Below are positions 1 to 11,786 of a stretch of 64,000 nt of DNA, one piece after another. Below the pieces are notes generated by a model that saw nothing but the letters and a program-made list of their open reading frames with translations, was not told the origin of the DNA and made no database searches. Both the position numbers and the translations under genes were made by a program. How positions within the stretch are numbered: position 1 is the stretch's first letter; every line of letters starts with the position of its first letter. This DNA comes from Bradysia coprophila (taxonomy: Eukaryota; Arthropoda; Insecta; Diptera; Sciaridae), in assembly GCF_014529535.1 (NCBI RefSeq), contig NW_023503474.1:62001-126000 (forward strand). The letters run 5' to 3'.

Positions 1-97
1 AAATGTTATTCGAAACAGGACTTTGGATATGGTTCGAATAATGCTCTTGGCTCCAGCTAATGAGATGAATGAATCTGAGATATTTTTAGGGTAAATA

Positions 98-241
98 CAA
101 CGCACTTCAAGCATGACAAGCATGAGTGGTACTCTAAATAGAGTATTAAAACAGGACAGTGTATCGAACAAAATTTGACACTGTAAAATCTGGAAACATT
201 TTTCATACAAAAAAGTACTCTCTTTTGCTTGAAGTGCGTTG
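98..241. repeat. MITE, CAACGCACTTCAAGC family
   Basis: A 144-bp element begins CAACGCACTTCAAGC and ends with the reverse complement GCTTGAAGTGCGTTG. The flanks GTAAATA and GTAATTA form a 7-bp target duplication with one mismatch. Related copies lie at 5347, 9126 and 20984. There is no coding capacity. The terminal motif and 7-8 bp duplication would suit a cut-and-paste DNA transposon derivative, class unassigned. Confidence 0.8.
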
Positions 242-248
242 GTAATTA

Positions 249-1778
249 AGAAATTTCTACAGATCGAGATCCAGTTAATGGCTGGACTGTTTTCAGAACT
301 AAAATTCATTAAATCTCTTCAATTTATCGGAAAGATTAGGAGAATTTCAAAAGTTCTGTTGCGAATTTTAAGATTTTTTTGCAATGCCTTTGCAACGTAA
401 AGACGTTTTTAGGATTTGTCAAAGTTTCAACATTTTCGTCTACGATCTGTGCAAACAAACTTCCATTCAACCGAATTGATTCGTTTCGATTTAACGGTTT
501 TTTGTTGATTCCTTTTTTCACTTCCAACAAAAAGCCAACACATTTGTTCCAGTATTGCAAATGAATTTCAATTTTCGGCTATAAATCGACAATCATGTCC
601 ATAGGTGATCACGTACTATTGCAGAAAAAAAAAGTTTTGATCGAAAAGTAATCTAGATTCAATAAAAACAATCAGAAACAATCGATAAAAAGGAATGAAA
701 GTAGTCGTTGCCATGACCGACTAAGCTTCGGAATGTAAGGAACATTACATCTGAGTTAAACACTATCAAAGTTCGGTACTTTCAAAGATTCGATTTGCTC
801 AGATGACTTAAATAAGAAAAATTCGCAATCAAGAAAGAACCGGACCTAAGGTCTGATTAACAATAACATTATTCCCTCGATCCTACATCCATAAACGAAG
901 TCGAGAGCTCAAACCGCTTTTCTTTTGAAAACAACTGCTGCTTTCAGACCGTCTTTGATCTCAATTCTCATTTCGACAGTTCTTTGTCCTCCATGCTCTG
1001 TTCTAGATCAAATTTAACTTGCCATAATCCGGGTCATAAATTATATACACGAAAAAAACAACAACCAACAACAACCAGCCTCAACAAACCAACTCATCGT
1101 ATCAATAAAAAAAACACTTCGAAAATGTGGAATGTTGTGTGCTTAAGAAATTCTCAAGTGCGCTAAATTTACGTATGAATCATTTTTAATCTTTGCCCAA
1201 AAAAAAAGCACACACCAAACAAACAACGACCGGATTCCAGCTAAGAAATGTGTTCGAAGCTTTATTTTTTCAGTCGTCTTCTTCCTCTTTTGTTTGTTAT
1301 CGTATTATTAGCCATCATGATCACCACATATGACCATAAAAGTCGGTAAATCGATTTTTAATCGTTCTATTTTTATAACTGTGACTTAATCGATGGATTT
1401 GCGTAAATTGTTCAGAGAAATTCGTAAGCGAAATAAATTAATGCAAAAAAACACATCGATCGTTCGGTCAATAAAGTGTATATATATCGAATAGGAGATG
1501 AGCAGAGATCGCCGTTTAATCGTTTTCTCTTCTTTTGTATTAATCTTCGTTGCTAATGTTTGTTTTGTCTTCGATTTTTTTTATGATTTAAAATTTTAAA
1601 GACGAACTCGACCTTGCACAAAGTCAAAACATTTAAAAGATAAACAATTTTTCATTTCTCGTTTATAATTATGTTCCTATAATAACAGTTGTTGTTCTAT
1701 GTTGTTGATTCTTATTCTCATTAAAATTTAGTGGGTACGGTACAACAACAAAGCAAAAAGAATTTGATTAAACCTCAC
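249..1778. other. intergenic or intronic, no supported gene
   Basis: AT-rich sequence with short A/T runs. An open frame on the minus strand at 336-560 has plausible composition but no ATG, no recognised domain and no convincing splice acceptor, so I do not call it. If the exon at 1779-1880 is real, this stretch lies in or beyond its first intron. Confidence 0.4.
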
Positions 1779-1880
1779 CTTTTCACCTCGACTCAGAAAT
1801 TCCCACATTGGAATCGCTGAACCGGAACAAAGTGTGATCAGCACAGTCATAACGATGATCATATTTAAATATTGCGCCAT
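1779..1880 (-). CDS. first coding exon of a probable secreted protein (partial)
   Basis: Read on the minus strand from the ATG at 1880, 34 codons end at AAG followed by GTGAGG, a good splice donor in phase 0. The peptide starts MAQYLN, continues with a hydrophobic run of Ile, Val, Met and Leu, and reaches a small-residue Ser-Gly-Ser-Ala site followed by IPMWEFLSRGEK. That is the shape of a signal peptide with its cleavage site, so the product is probably secreted, for instance a peptide hormone or other small extracellular protein; that last step is inference. The following exon was not found between here and position 1 and may lie outside the window. A TATA box about 400 bp upstream fits the same strand. 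I do not recognise the family. Confidence 0.5.
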
Positions 1881-2248
1881 TTTCTTCTTCTTTAATTTGA
1901 CTATTTAACAACAATCACTTTTTTCTCTACAATAGTCCTTTGGTCCTTTTGTTCCTTTCGATCCCAAATGGAGATCCTCTATTCAATTTCACTATTGTTC
2001 GATTTTTCTCAATCCACAAAAAAAAAACACTTTCAATATTATCGCTTTTCCTAGTCCACTAAACAGTGTAGCTGTTGCACAAAATCAAGAAAATCTTTTC
2101 ACACAATTGTTAAACCAAGAAAAATACAAAAATTTCTTCTCTCTTTTACCAAACAAAATATCAGTACGATCAAACACACGATCGGTATACAAAATGATCA
2201 CAAAAATTGTTTCCACAAAAACCTCAGTCGTTGAGTTTTCTAAATAAA

Positions 2249-2285
2249 ATGATTGAGTTTGGTCGAATGCCAACCAGTTATATAG
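2249..2285 (-). promoter_or_regulatory. candidate TATA box and initiator for the secreted-protein gene
   Basis: On the minus strand CTATATAA lies at 2278-2285. About 25-30 bases downstream the sequence contains CTCAATC, close to the insect initiator TCAGTY. This gives a start near 2254 and a 5' leader of about 370 nt before the ATG at 1880. It rests on motif spacing only. Confidence 0.4.
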
Positions 2286-2299
2286 AGAGTCATTAGGAA

Positions 2300-3252
2300 C
2301 GGTTGTGACGTTTTACGTATAAATAAAATACGAAAAACGACGCTTTGACGCCAGCCGATGATTATGGAGAAGCTTATGGAGAATCTTCTCCAATATTGTG
2401 TCGGAATTTTATTTTTTTCAAAACATAACATCCAATTGCGGCTTGAAGAGAATTTTTAAGATTTTTTTTTCTTCTTCAAATTTTTTGTTGTGCCTTTTGG
2501 ACTGTAGTGAAATCATCATTTCTATCTCTGAGCTGTTGGTTTTTTAACACCGTCATCGTTAAGTGGTTATTTGGAAAAGGTGGATTCTCAACATCAACAC
2601 CAACAACAATATTTATTATTATCAAAACAAGTACAACACCAACACCATGAAACGCAGAGGGGGAACGTAAATATTTTCAAAGTTTTTGATTTCAGACTTT
2701 TGAAGAGGTGTGTTGTTGTCGGATGTTGGAGAATATGAGAATATCAAACCATTTAAGTGTATGGATGTTGTGTGCATGTTATATGGTTTGTTGTATGGAA
2801 TGGAGAGCCACAGGTATCCAATGTATTATATCCAATTTACCTGATGTTTCGATTAATATTTGTTGTTTATTGCAACATTGTTGTTTGGTTTTGGCCGATG
2901 GAAATTTTGTGATAGCACAACAAATTCCAGTAGTGTTCCATGATGTTGTCGGTGGAACTAATTAGCGATTTTAATTAAGATAAAATTTGATGATTTAAGG
3001 AGATTTTCTTTGTTGACTTCTCTCTTTTTCGATTTATTTGTTTCTGTTTTGCTGAATGGCTTCCGTGTAAACAAATCAATGATCTGCGGACTCCAGTCCA
3101 GTTAGAAATTGTTGACTTTTCTTTGGAAAGTGCCCATCTTGCATTTATTTTATGTCTACACCTAATTCGTTCGCAGATTTAGTTTGAAAAGTGTAGGGGT
3201 ATTTCATACAAGCGTTCCTGAATCATTTTCCTCCAATCCCATGCTATTAGTG
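2300..3252. other. intergenic, no supported gene
   Basis: Contains simple CAACA-type repeats around 2590-2650 and a TGTTGT-rich stretch near 2700-2890. The open frame across 2708-2965 has no ATG start and is cysteine-rich only because of the TGT repeats. No gene is called. Confidence 0.4.
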
Positions 3253-3407
3253 CAAAGGCTGCAAACTTTGGGGAGGTCACGATAACAATATGGCGGATTT
3301 TCATACAAAAAATTCTCCTCTCGTGATGCTTGTCATCAAAAAGAGTATGTTCCCGCGTTTCTAATAAAATGGCGATCTGCGTGACCTCTGCAAAGTTGAC
3401 ATCATTG
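3253..3407. repeat. decayed hAT MITE, CAAGGCTGTA family
   Basis: Begins CAAAGGCTGCAAACTTTGGG and ends with a degraded copy of the reverse complement (GCGTGACCTC then CAAAGTTGAC). Flanks ATTAGTG and ATTAGTA suggest an eroded target duplication. Intact members are at 13218, 48071 and 49239. Confidence 0.65.
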
Positions 3408-3923
3408 ATTAGTACGTCATCGGCTACTGTCAAAGTATGGTGAATTTCATGTTGAGAAATGCCTCAAGACAACGGCTTGGATCTTAGAAATGTCATATTA
3501 TCAGACTTACATCACGCAGCGAAATACAGGTCAAATATCACACTGTAAAGATGAATTCCCATGCAATAATTCAAATTTTCTGATTCGACGAGTTGATTGC
3601 GAGAATCTCTCTGCCACAAGCTTATGCCGCATCAAGCGCACGGATCACATCATCATGTAATGGTAATATGAACTGCATCGCTCCGTGACACTCAATTCAC
3701 TTTGACATAAGTCGGTGCCGCGATTGTTACGTGACACACATGGCAATGCCACGTTTAGTGTGACATAAGCTTATGTCAATTTTGAAAGTGTCAAACTGCT
3801 TGTTGTTGGTTATTCGTTTGTGAGCATCCATAATAAGCAGTCAACCAACAATTTCGTGCTTGTCAATTTAAAGGAAGTTTTTTCCGTTTTTTTAATTTCG
3901 TTTTGCAATTGGACGAGGTTGTC
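3408..3923. other. 5' region of F-box/LRR gene 1
   Basis: No gene. The motif CTTTGACATAAGTCGGTG at about 3700-3717, some 225 bp before the start codon, resembles a motif found 141-155 bp before the other F-box/LRR genes. A second related half-site GACATAAGCTTATGTC lies near 3762-3777. Confidence 0.4.
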
Positions 3924-5337
3924 ATGGAGCAGCCTCAAACATTAAACTCCATCGTGAGTCAGGTCAGAAATAGCAGACACTTTGTCGCTCGCCATTACGA
4001 TGCTGAAGAAAATAAATTTTGTGTTTTAGACGGACGCCATACTTCCGATTGAAATGACGAATGCAACCGGAACGCACATCAACGACTTGAACGAGTATTG
4101 TCTCCTAGACATATTTTCATCGAATATCCTGACTCTGATCGATCTGTGCCCTCTGGCTGAGACCTCCAAACGCTTCAAACAAATAATTCAGCGCTTGTTC
4201 CCAAAGGAATTCGGCATTGTAAGTACAGCGTCCACAGACAGTTTCACATTCAGATGGAAGAACGGTTCAAAATTTATGAGCAGTGAGGACGTCGAACGAA
4301 TTTTAAAGAATTTCGGATCCAATCTCCGTGAACTTTCAATATACGGGGATGAGGCTGTTGTGGATTTAATAGCAAAGTATTGTGGTGACGTCACGCTAAA
4401 GCGACTCGAGATTCACGGTTTGGAAAGTATTGAATGTCTCAGAGAACTGAAGTCAATCTTTGAACGGTTGCTGGTACTTACAGTGAACTATTGTACTTTC
4501 GATCAATATGAATTACCGGGCATTGCTTGTGATTCATTGATTGAATTGGAAATCACTGGTTCAACCGGTTGCTTTGCAATTCTGAAGACCAAATTCCCGA
4601 ATCTGAAACGATTCTCATTTCGTCATTCACGAATATTTACTAGAGATTACGTCCACAACACCAACCATATTTCACAGTTTGTTGCTCGCCATAAGCGCCT
4701 AAGAATTCTCAATTTACAAGGAGATTTATTATACGCCAGCAAAGAGCTTGTACAAGCAATCAGCAAAAGTTACGAACAATTGGAAGACTTGACGTTACAA
4801 AGCTCTAAACGACCCAAAGTCTCATACAACTATTTCACACTGCTACGTCTTCCAAAGCTAAGAAAACTGAACGTTCACATTAACGTTGAAAATTGCGAAC
4901 ACATGACTACACTTTTGGGAGCATCAACGTCGTTGGAATCGGTGAACGTATTTTTTGTGGACGAAGTTCCGGTCGATATTTTTTATGTTCTTTCGAAACA
5001 GCAGCATCTACGTGAAATGATTTTGTATTTCTACTCCTTTGAACGCATTCCATGGTCAGCGTTTACTCAGCTAAGGAAACTTTGTCTGTTCGAAAGATTG
5101 GAATTCAGTAAAATTCGTGCCGCCGATCTACTTAACATAATAAGACAATTAACGAATTTGGAAGAGTTGTACGTTGATGGGTTTACACTGAGAAAAAGAG
5201 AATTTTTCGATATTGTTCGGATAGTCGCTCGTAGATCGGTTGTGCTGACACTGATGTGTAAGTGTGATTTCGATATCCTGGAACATTGTGATGCAAACCA
5301 AAGAGTCAGATTGACACGCATAACGGAAGTAGATTAA
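3924..5337 (+). CDS. F-box/leucine-rich-repeat protein, gene 1
   Basis: Two exons, 3924-3962 and 4030-5337, separated by a 67-nt phase-0 intron (GTCAGA ... TTTTAG), give 448 aa. The 13-codon first exon is placed by comparison with the four paralogues, which share its intron ends and the intron motif AAATTTTGTGTTTTAG. Residues about 30-72 form an F-box (INDLNEYCLLDIF ... CPLAETSKRFKQI), and the rest is a series of irregular leucine-rich repeats such as LKRLEIHGLESIECL and LEDLTLQS. F-box/LRR proteins normally bind Skp1 through the F-box and recruit substrates to an SCF E3 ubiquitin ligase through the LRRs; the substrate is unknown. It is clearly diverged from genes A-C at 52-62 kb but aligns over its whole length. 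Upstream it carries the shared TTTGACATAAG-type motif. The structure looks intact. Confidence 0.88.
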
Positions 5338-5346
5338 AAGTTGAAA

Positions 5347-5440
5347 CAACGCACTTCAAGCATGAGTGGTAATCTGAATACCTAACTGAAATTTAACAGT
5401 GTGTCACACAACTGTGAAACACTATAAAAAACCATTTAAT
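5347..5440. repeat. partial MITE, CAACGCACTTCAAGC family
   Basis: One terminus (CAACGCACTTCAAGCATGAG) and part of the interior are present, 10 bp after the F-box gene 1 stop codon. The matching second terminus is missing. The element probably lies in the 3' untranslated region of that gene. Confidence 0.6.
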
Positions 5441-5590
5441 GCAAAATTGTACTCTATAATTGATGTTTATTGTTTAAACATGTCCTCAATAAAGGTAAAA
5501 ATTGAATTAAAAAACAAAATCGTCTTTTCAATCTGCAACAACCGCTATAGACTATTTCTCAACACTGCAATCGGTAAATATCGTTGCTTC

Positions 5591-5760
5591 TAAGGTTCTG
5601 AAAGAACAGGTTGAGACAGCCACGAAGGCATGTGACACCGAAATTTATAAATGCACTCAGTACAGATTGTGTGTGAATACAACTTGAAGAAAATGTTTTT
5701 TAAAGAAAATTCGGAATTTTGTTTTTGTTAAGTTGCTCTTTTCATATAAACTTCGTAGCC
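5591..5760. repeat. partial hAT MITE, CAAGGTTCTGAAAGAACAGG family
   Basis: Starts TAAGGTTCTGAAAGAACAGG and matches the left half of the 19548-19820 element through the region CACTCAGTACAGATTGTGTG. It stops where the next MITE begins at about 5761. Confidence 0.65.
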
Positions 5761-6241
5761 GTTAACTCCAATGAAAGTCTACAACAGGTATGGTCGATCG
5801 GCGAATTCGTCTTAAACGCACTCACATTTTATGTCAAAATAATATGAAAATGAGTGCGTTTAAGTACGAAAATCAAATTTTTATGTCCTCCGGGCGGACA
5901 ATAGATCATAACTGTTTTACACTTTCATTGGTTAACTCAATTTGTGTCACCGCTCGGTCCTCTTGAAATTCAACATACTTTGACATAAGCCGATGTCACA
6001 CTAAACGCAGATTATGTTGCTGTGGATGTTACAGTGAAGTTGGTTCACAAAAACGTAGAAATGTTCTCTTACAAGTCATCAATGAAAGTGTAAAACAGGT
6101 ATGGTCTATTGTCCGCCCGGAGAACATAAAAATTTGATTTTCGTACTTAAACGCACTCATTTTCATATTATTTTGATATAAAATGTGAGTGCGTTTAAGA
6201 CGAATTCGCCGATAGACCATACCTGTACTAGACTTTCATTG
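5761..6241. repeat. two MITE copies in inverted orientation
   Basis: A copy at about 5768-5932 and a second at 6080-6241 share termini CAATGAAAGT plus AACAGGTATGGTC and a common interior (ACTTAAACGCACTCATTTTC). They lie in opposite orientation about 150 bp apart, so together they make a long inverted repeat. The spacer contains ACTTTGACATAAGCCGATG at 5977-5995, the motif also found upstream of F-box/LRR genes. Confidence 0.7.
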
Positions 6242-8281
6242 CGCGTCATAAGATACTTTAAGGTGAAATGTACTAAGAAATGTAGTAGAATTATTAAAAA
6301 AAAACTATGGCATTTGAGCTTTAGTTCCACAACAGCATTTCTATATACTTACTATCCACTTAACATTATAAAGAAGTTTTTACCCCAGTCTTGTTAGATA
6401 AACACTGACAGCAGCACTAGCAAGTCCAAAGAGACCTATTTAGAATTAGGTCTCGTTCGAGTTTCTATGTGTAACTAGAGTTTAACAAGAGAATAATTTG
6501 AATTAGTCGCCGTAGTCAGAACATTTAGTACTCACTCTCACTACTTCAAAGAAGCGGCTATGGAGCAAACCTGTGTAGAATTATGACATTTAGCCCCCAT
6601 TGTGGGCAACTAGTTCCCACATTTTGGGCGGGTCAGGTCCCTTGACTGACACTTTTCTAAATGTATTTTTGACGTATTCATGAAAACTTGTCACATTTAA
6701 TACATATTTACTATATTAATGACTCCACGCAAATGACAGTCAAATTTGACAACATTTTTTTCTTGGAAACCATCGAGGGTAAGATGGAATTATTTTTGAC
6801 CACTTTTTGAGCTCTCAATTTTCTTAAAAATTTTCAATTTTCTAGATTTTCAATCAACTTTAAATCATAAATAAAATATGACTCATGTAGATTATGACCC
6901 TCGCTTCGCTCTGGCCGTAAACTTCCCACTCGTATGAGCTGTCTATTATTCTGTTTGATTGCCTTTTTGTTACATCAGAGTAGATGCGAAGCTTGTTTTG
7001 TGAATGTGGAACGAGGACTTTTTCACAAAATAAAAAAATGCGATAGATGTTATTCTCTTACACTTTTGCGTAAAAAAATGAAGTTCCCCGGTTCTTAATA
7101 TACCTTTACATGGTGACATGGTAATAAATGAACTTAATTAGTTTTTGGTTCATCGTTAAAAATAACTAAGTTTACCAATATTCTCGGTAAATTGGTACCA
7201 CTCTAAAAGGGATTAAAAATATTTGTAAAAGGAGAAATTTATTGGTAGACCGAGAAAAAATAATCCCTCGATTTCCCATTCACAAAACCTTCAATCGTGA
7301 ATAAAATGTCACGACTCGTGTGAATTACGGCCCTCGCTTCGCTCTGGCCGCAAACTTCACACTCGTAAAATTTTTACAATATTCTCTTTGATTCATTTAA
7401 TTCCATGAGTTTAAAAAAACCTTCAGCAATTAGTTAAGATAATTCATCTTATATTGCCTGCAAAAATTTAACTTTCTTATTAAAATTTCTTACAATTTTA
7501 ATCAAAGTGTGCTAATTTGATAACAGACATTTTGCTGGCGTAAGATGTGGTTCTAAAGGGAGTAAAAAACTACCTACTTGATAAATAACAAACAACTTGA
7601 TAGTCGACTATCAAGTTGTTAGTCAAATATCAAATTTGATAGTCAACTATCAAGTTGTTAGCAAGAGATGTTTACACGTTAAAAGATGGGCATCGAATGA
7701 TGAAATTATTCTTCCTACTAGTTTCATACACGTCACAAACAAACTGATATGATTTACCCACATTATCAAACAAAATCAAATTTCATCAAAATAATCTTTT
7801 TAATTGAGGCTATGATCAACAGTATAAAATCCCGTTTTTCTCGGATAGCTTCCAGATCCTTAGTCCTACATAGCCCATCTTCGAACTTAGCCTCTGGATT
7901 TTAGTTCCACATAGTTTTAAAAAGAATCATCCAAATTGGTTAAATTGGTTAAATTACTCAAGTTATCGTGCCTTCAACGATTTTTTGTTACACACAATAT
8001 ACGTTTTTCATAGCATTTCATACATTTTCAATCACAGTGAACCTTTTTGTTACCCACATTTTTCGGTATTTTCTGGTGTAAGACCCTGACTTTCATTCAA
8101 GGGAATAACGGTTACAAGGGCTGTAAGAAAATTCCGCCACAACTTTTCTGAACTATTTACAGGAATTCCGCTTTGAACAACAATTTGCAGACTCGTCTGG
8201 ATGATATTCCATTTTCACCGGTTCCGGTTTATCCGTTAATTGATCGAAGAATTCAAAGTACGAAAAATAACACATACGGAA
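6242..8281. other. repeat-rich intergenic DNA
   Basis: No gene seen. A dispersed repeat at about 6590-6920 carries GGGTCAGGTCCCTTGACTGA and CCCTCGCTTCGCTCTGG, and reappears at 63740-64000; its tail recurs at 7290-7350. Around 7595-7665 two short palindromes of AACTTGATAGT and its complement are arranged in tandem. At 7850-7980 a stretch containing ATTACTCAAGTTATCGTGCC resembles part of the 30060-30845 repeat. Confidence 0.5.
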
Positions 8282-8640
8282 CGAGATCTTCATCGATACG
8301 AGATGACTAAATTTATGCCGTGACACTGCAAATTAAATTACGTTTTTTTTTCTGTCGACTCATTTGGTCATCACGAGTGTTGAATGGCGATGAGTATAAG
8401 AAGCAAAATAAAAAATCGGTTCTCGGTCAGAGTCAGTGCGAAAAATTATTCTCTTTATTGTTTCAGTCTGTAAATGTTGTGTATCCATCCGTACGTCTAT
8501 ATAAATTAAAACTAATAAATTTTGTGCGTGGGGGCTCGCGATCAATTCACAGCAAAAATAATAAACAAAATGACAAATTCTTCACAACAACCACATGGCG
8601 TCTGTCTGACGGACCACAAAATTCTTTTCATTTTAGCAAT
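8282..8640 (+). other. possible decayed LTR end and primer-binding region
   Basis: A TATATAAATTAAAACTAATAAA stretch at about 8497-8518 is followed by GTGGGGGCTCGCGATC at about 8528-8543. TGGxGGCTCG is how primer-binding regions of some LTR retroelements begin, and an ATG frame opens shortly after. No matching second LTR, gag or pol was found. The open reading frame spanning the stretch lacks an ATG and is not called. Weak evidence. Confidence 0.2.
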
Positions 8641-9125
8641 TAAATGCTAAAAACTGGCACAAAATTAAATCCGGGGTTTTTTCTTCATCTTTCCATCGTT
8701 TCGGAATTTCAGTGCTCTTTTAATTAGATTATAAAAATTAACAGCTACCGGTACGACGTTTTAAGCGATTAGCTTCGTATAATTTAAAGAAAATGTTAAA
8801 TTTATTAATTTACCAAATAAATAAAAACACAGAAAACATCGCCACTTACTACACGATGTTTTTGTGGCCTTTAACGACATGTTTAAAGATTATGGCGCAG
8901 TATATGGAAGAAATTCTTAATTACGGAAATTGTATTACACAATAAAGCCGTTTTTTGCATGAAAAAATATTGTTTCGGTCTTTGGAAGAGATGTGTTATG
9001 ACTACAATGTAAGCTTACAGTGCAATTACCCGTAAATGAGGCCATTAATCACCAAGAAGTGGGTCGTTTTTAACTATTTTGTACTAGAGAGAAATGAAAC
9101 GTTGCATTCAACTGTAGCATCAGCT

Positions 9126-9270
9126 CAACGCACTTCAAGCAAAAATGCTTCGATTGACACCTGCCAAATAGATTACTATTTTGTATGAAATTTTATCCCC
9201 ACTCTTTTTACAGTGTAAAATGTTGTATCAGTACCCTATTTAGAGTACCACTTTTGCTTGAAGTGCGTTG
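9126..9270. repeat. MITE, CAACGCACTTCAAGC family
   Basis: A complete 145-bp copy with both termini (CAACGCACTTCAAGC and GCTTGAAGTGCGTTG), flanked by the exact 7-bp duplication ATCAGCT at 9119-9125 and 9271-9277. Confidence 0.85.
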
Positions 9271-9290
9271 ATCAGCTGCATCACTCAATA

Positions 9291-9449
9291 GGTCTCTTCC
9301 AAGTGCAACATCGAAATCTCAATCGTCATCCACAGACAACATAACCAAACAATGTTGTTGACGAAATGTATGGAAGGGCGTTGTGGTTATGGCTCTGTGG
9401 GTGACGTTTGACAGAAAACTGCATTTTGCACCTGCACTTGGAAGAGACC
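9291..9449. repeat. MITE with TA target site
   Basis: Inverted termini GGTCTCTTCCAAGTGCA and TGCACTTGGAAGAGACC are flanked by TA dinucleotides. The interior is largely palindromic (CATCCACAGA ... TCTGTGGGTG). It is related to the GGTTTGTTCC elements at 13161, 17308, 19837 and 41206. A TA site suggests a Tc1/mariner-type derivative. Confidence 0.75.
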
Positions 9450-9453
9450 TACT

Positions 9454-11786
9454 CATATCCTCATATCCTTCCGGGTAACACCGGATACGACTCTCCGGTA
9501 ACAAAGTCGTAAAAACATAAGAAATAGGTTATGTCAAGTAGTTTTAAAGCTTATCCCTACTGATTTCGGCGGAAGTGCACACACATTCAAATTAATGTAT
9601 TTCCACCGAAAAAAGACATTTTTATTATTATAAGAAAATTTGTGTTTAGATCGTTAATTTGCAAAGTTCGCGATAATTTCTCATTGCTAATTTCATATTC
9701 TATGTGGATTTATGTGGAAAAAGAGCGCAAATCACATTATTCTCATTTATAAAATGCAAAATCTTTTCAATTTTAACTTCTTTCGTCAAATCAAGTGATA
9801 GCTGCCTCTTTATTTTGAGTTATCAACTAGTTTATGCAAGAAAAGCGAAGAAAAAATTAATTTCGCCGTTCGGTACATATTTCGGAATCCAATTCGCTAA
9901 AAACCACCTTTCAGCATAAGTTAGCAACAACGTTTTTCCTAAGCGACGCCGGAATATGAAATCGCGCTATTACAACACTAGTTACAAAAATAACTATTTC
10001 ATGTACGCGTTGTACTGTGTCTTATTTTCTCCCCTCAACAGGCAATGATAAAATTGAGTTTTCTTGTCGACTGGTCGAATGACATTTCTAGTCAGAAAAG
10101 TCCAGCTTCGGGGAGAAAATAGAACTTTTCTCATTCGAACTGTGTTGTTGCGAATGTATGTTTTCCTTTAGTGGAGAAAAATAGTAAAAGAAAACTTGCA
10201 CGCATGAAAAACGGTGGGTGCTCTTCTCTGGGAGAAAAAACCCGAGCCTGGCAAACATTTCTCTTGTTGTTGACGGAATTGTTTATAAATTGTTGTTTTG
10301 TTGCACTTTTTATTAGGACAATCGAATTCCCATGTGATAGCGTAACCGCTAAATATAAATAAACTGAAGACTCATGTCCAAACTAATCGACAAAAATATA
10401 ACACACAAAAAACGTGAAGCAAAATGTGGAATATCATTAAAGACGAGTCGGTTCATTGAGACGTAACGAAAAGCGGTGATGATGTTAAATATGTTATAAT
10501 ATACCCAATAACAATTATGATAATAAACTCTACGATGATCCACACACACGGTCGCCCGTCCGTCAATGCGACGACGAAGACGACAACAAACAGCAACAAC
10601 AAAAAACTGATTTAAATAAATTCAACCAGTTTTGCTGAATGGATGGACAATAATAATCAACATTAGTTTTTCCAAATGGGTGTCTCAGGAATTTATCGAC
10701 CATTCGCCAGCTATAATCGATTTACGTCATTAAGAATTTTTTGTAAAGATTTGTATGTGTACCACTTTACCATAAAAATTGTCGTAAAATACCATCGATT
10801 GCTGAAAGACAATTAAAAGTTACTATAACAGCAAATCGTTGTTGCCGAAAACTATAACATTCAGAAAATTAAAAAACGACATTCAACAGGGATGTTACAA
10901 AAATCAAAAATGTTCTAAGCCAGCGACAATAAAAATTGTTCTAAGTACACCCCTGTGGTACGCGCTCCGTGTCCATTGTGTTTATTGAAACGGATGAACC
11001 AGATTCTTTCTAATTCAGAGAGAGAAAAAATGGTAATTTATTAGGACAACGACGAATTAGGATTTTCTAAACGCAAAAAATAAATCGATTAAATTTGCAA
11101 TAATGCCGGATCTAACGTCGATCTGAATGGACTTGTTTTTCAAACGAGCGAGCTTTAGAATGATGTTGACTTTGCGTTTTTTTTTTTTTGTTGTCGAGTT
11201 CGAACGAGATTTTTATTTTTACTGCGTAAAATTCGTGTTGTCGATATGCACAAATTGTATTAATTTTCCAATGGTGTTTGTTGTTTAGGATTGTGCTAAT
11301 AAGGGGGAATGATGTTTGGCTAATTGAGACGATTTGTGAATGTTTCGTTTATTGGAATGATAAACATCCTCACCATTAAACGAAAAATTTGTTGTCCAAA
11401 CACGAACGCATTCCGGTTGATATTTCTGCAAATTCATGATGTGTTGCAACATTCTGGTCAAAATGAACGATGCGATGGATCTGTTGATCTGTTGTATATT
11501 CTCTTATTACTCAGTGTCCATTATTTTGTATGTGTACTGAATATCGACATCAATTCGATGTCATCTAAATGTACAGTGATACCGCTATCAACACATTAAT
11601 GCATTGATCGCATAGGACCTCGAATGATTCAGATAATCGAATATTTTTATCATGTATATATATATCACGCATGTATATGTAGGTGGCACGAAACAAGTAA
11701 TATCTGTGCACAATAGCCCACGGTTTGGCTACATATACAAGTGTATACAAGTGTAACAACGGTTCAAAATTAGATCTGAAATTAAA
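9454..11786. other. intergenic, no supported gene
   Basis: AT-rich DNA with short homopolymers and a CAACAACAA-type stretch near 10560-10600. Open frames at 9704-9919, 10171-10362 and 11324-11599 lack recognisable domains, and those I checked do not start with ATG. Nothing is called. Confidence 0.45.

Noticed and set aside
336..560. Minus-strand frame possibly the second exon of the secreted protein at 1779-1880
   Set aside because: No splice acceptor was found at a suitable place and phase, and the peptide has no recognisable feature.
8320..8643. 107-codon open frame
   Set aside because: It begins with GTG, not ATG, and runs through T-rich and possibly LTR-derived sequence.
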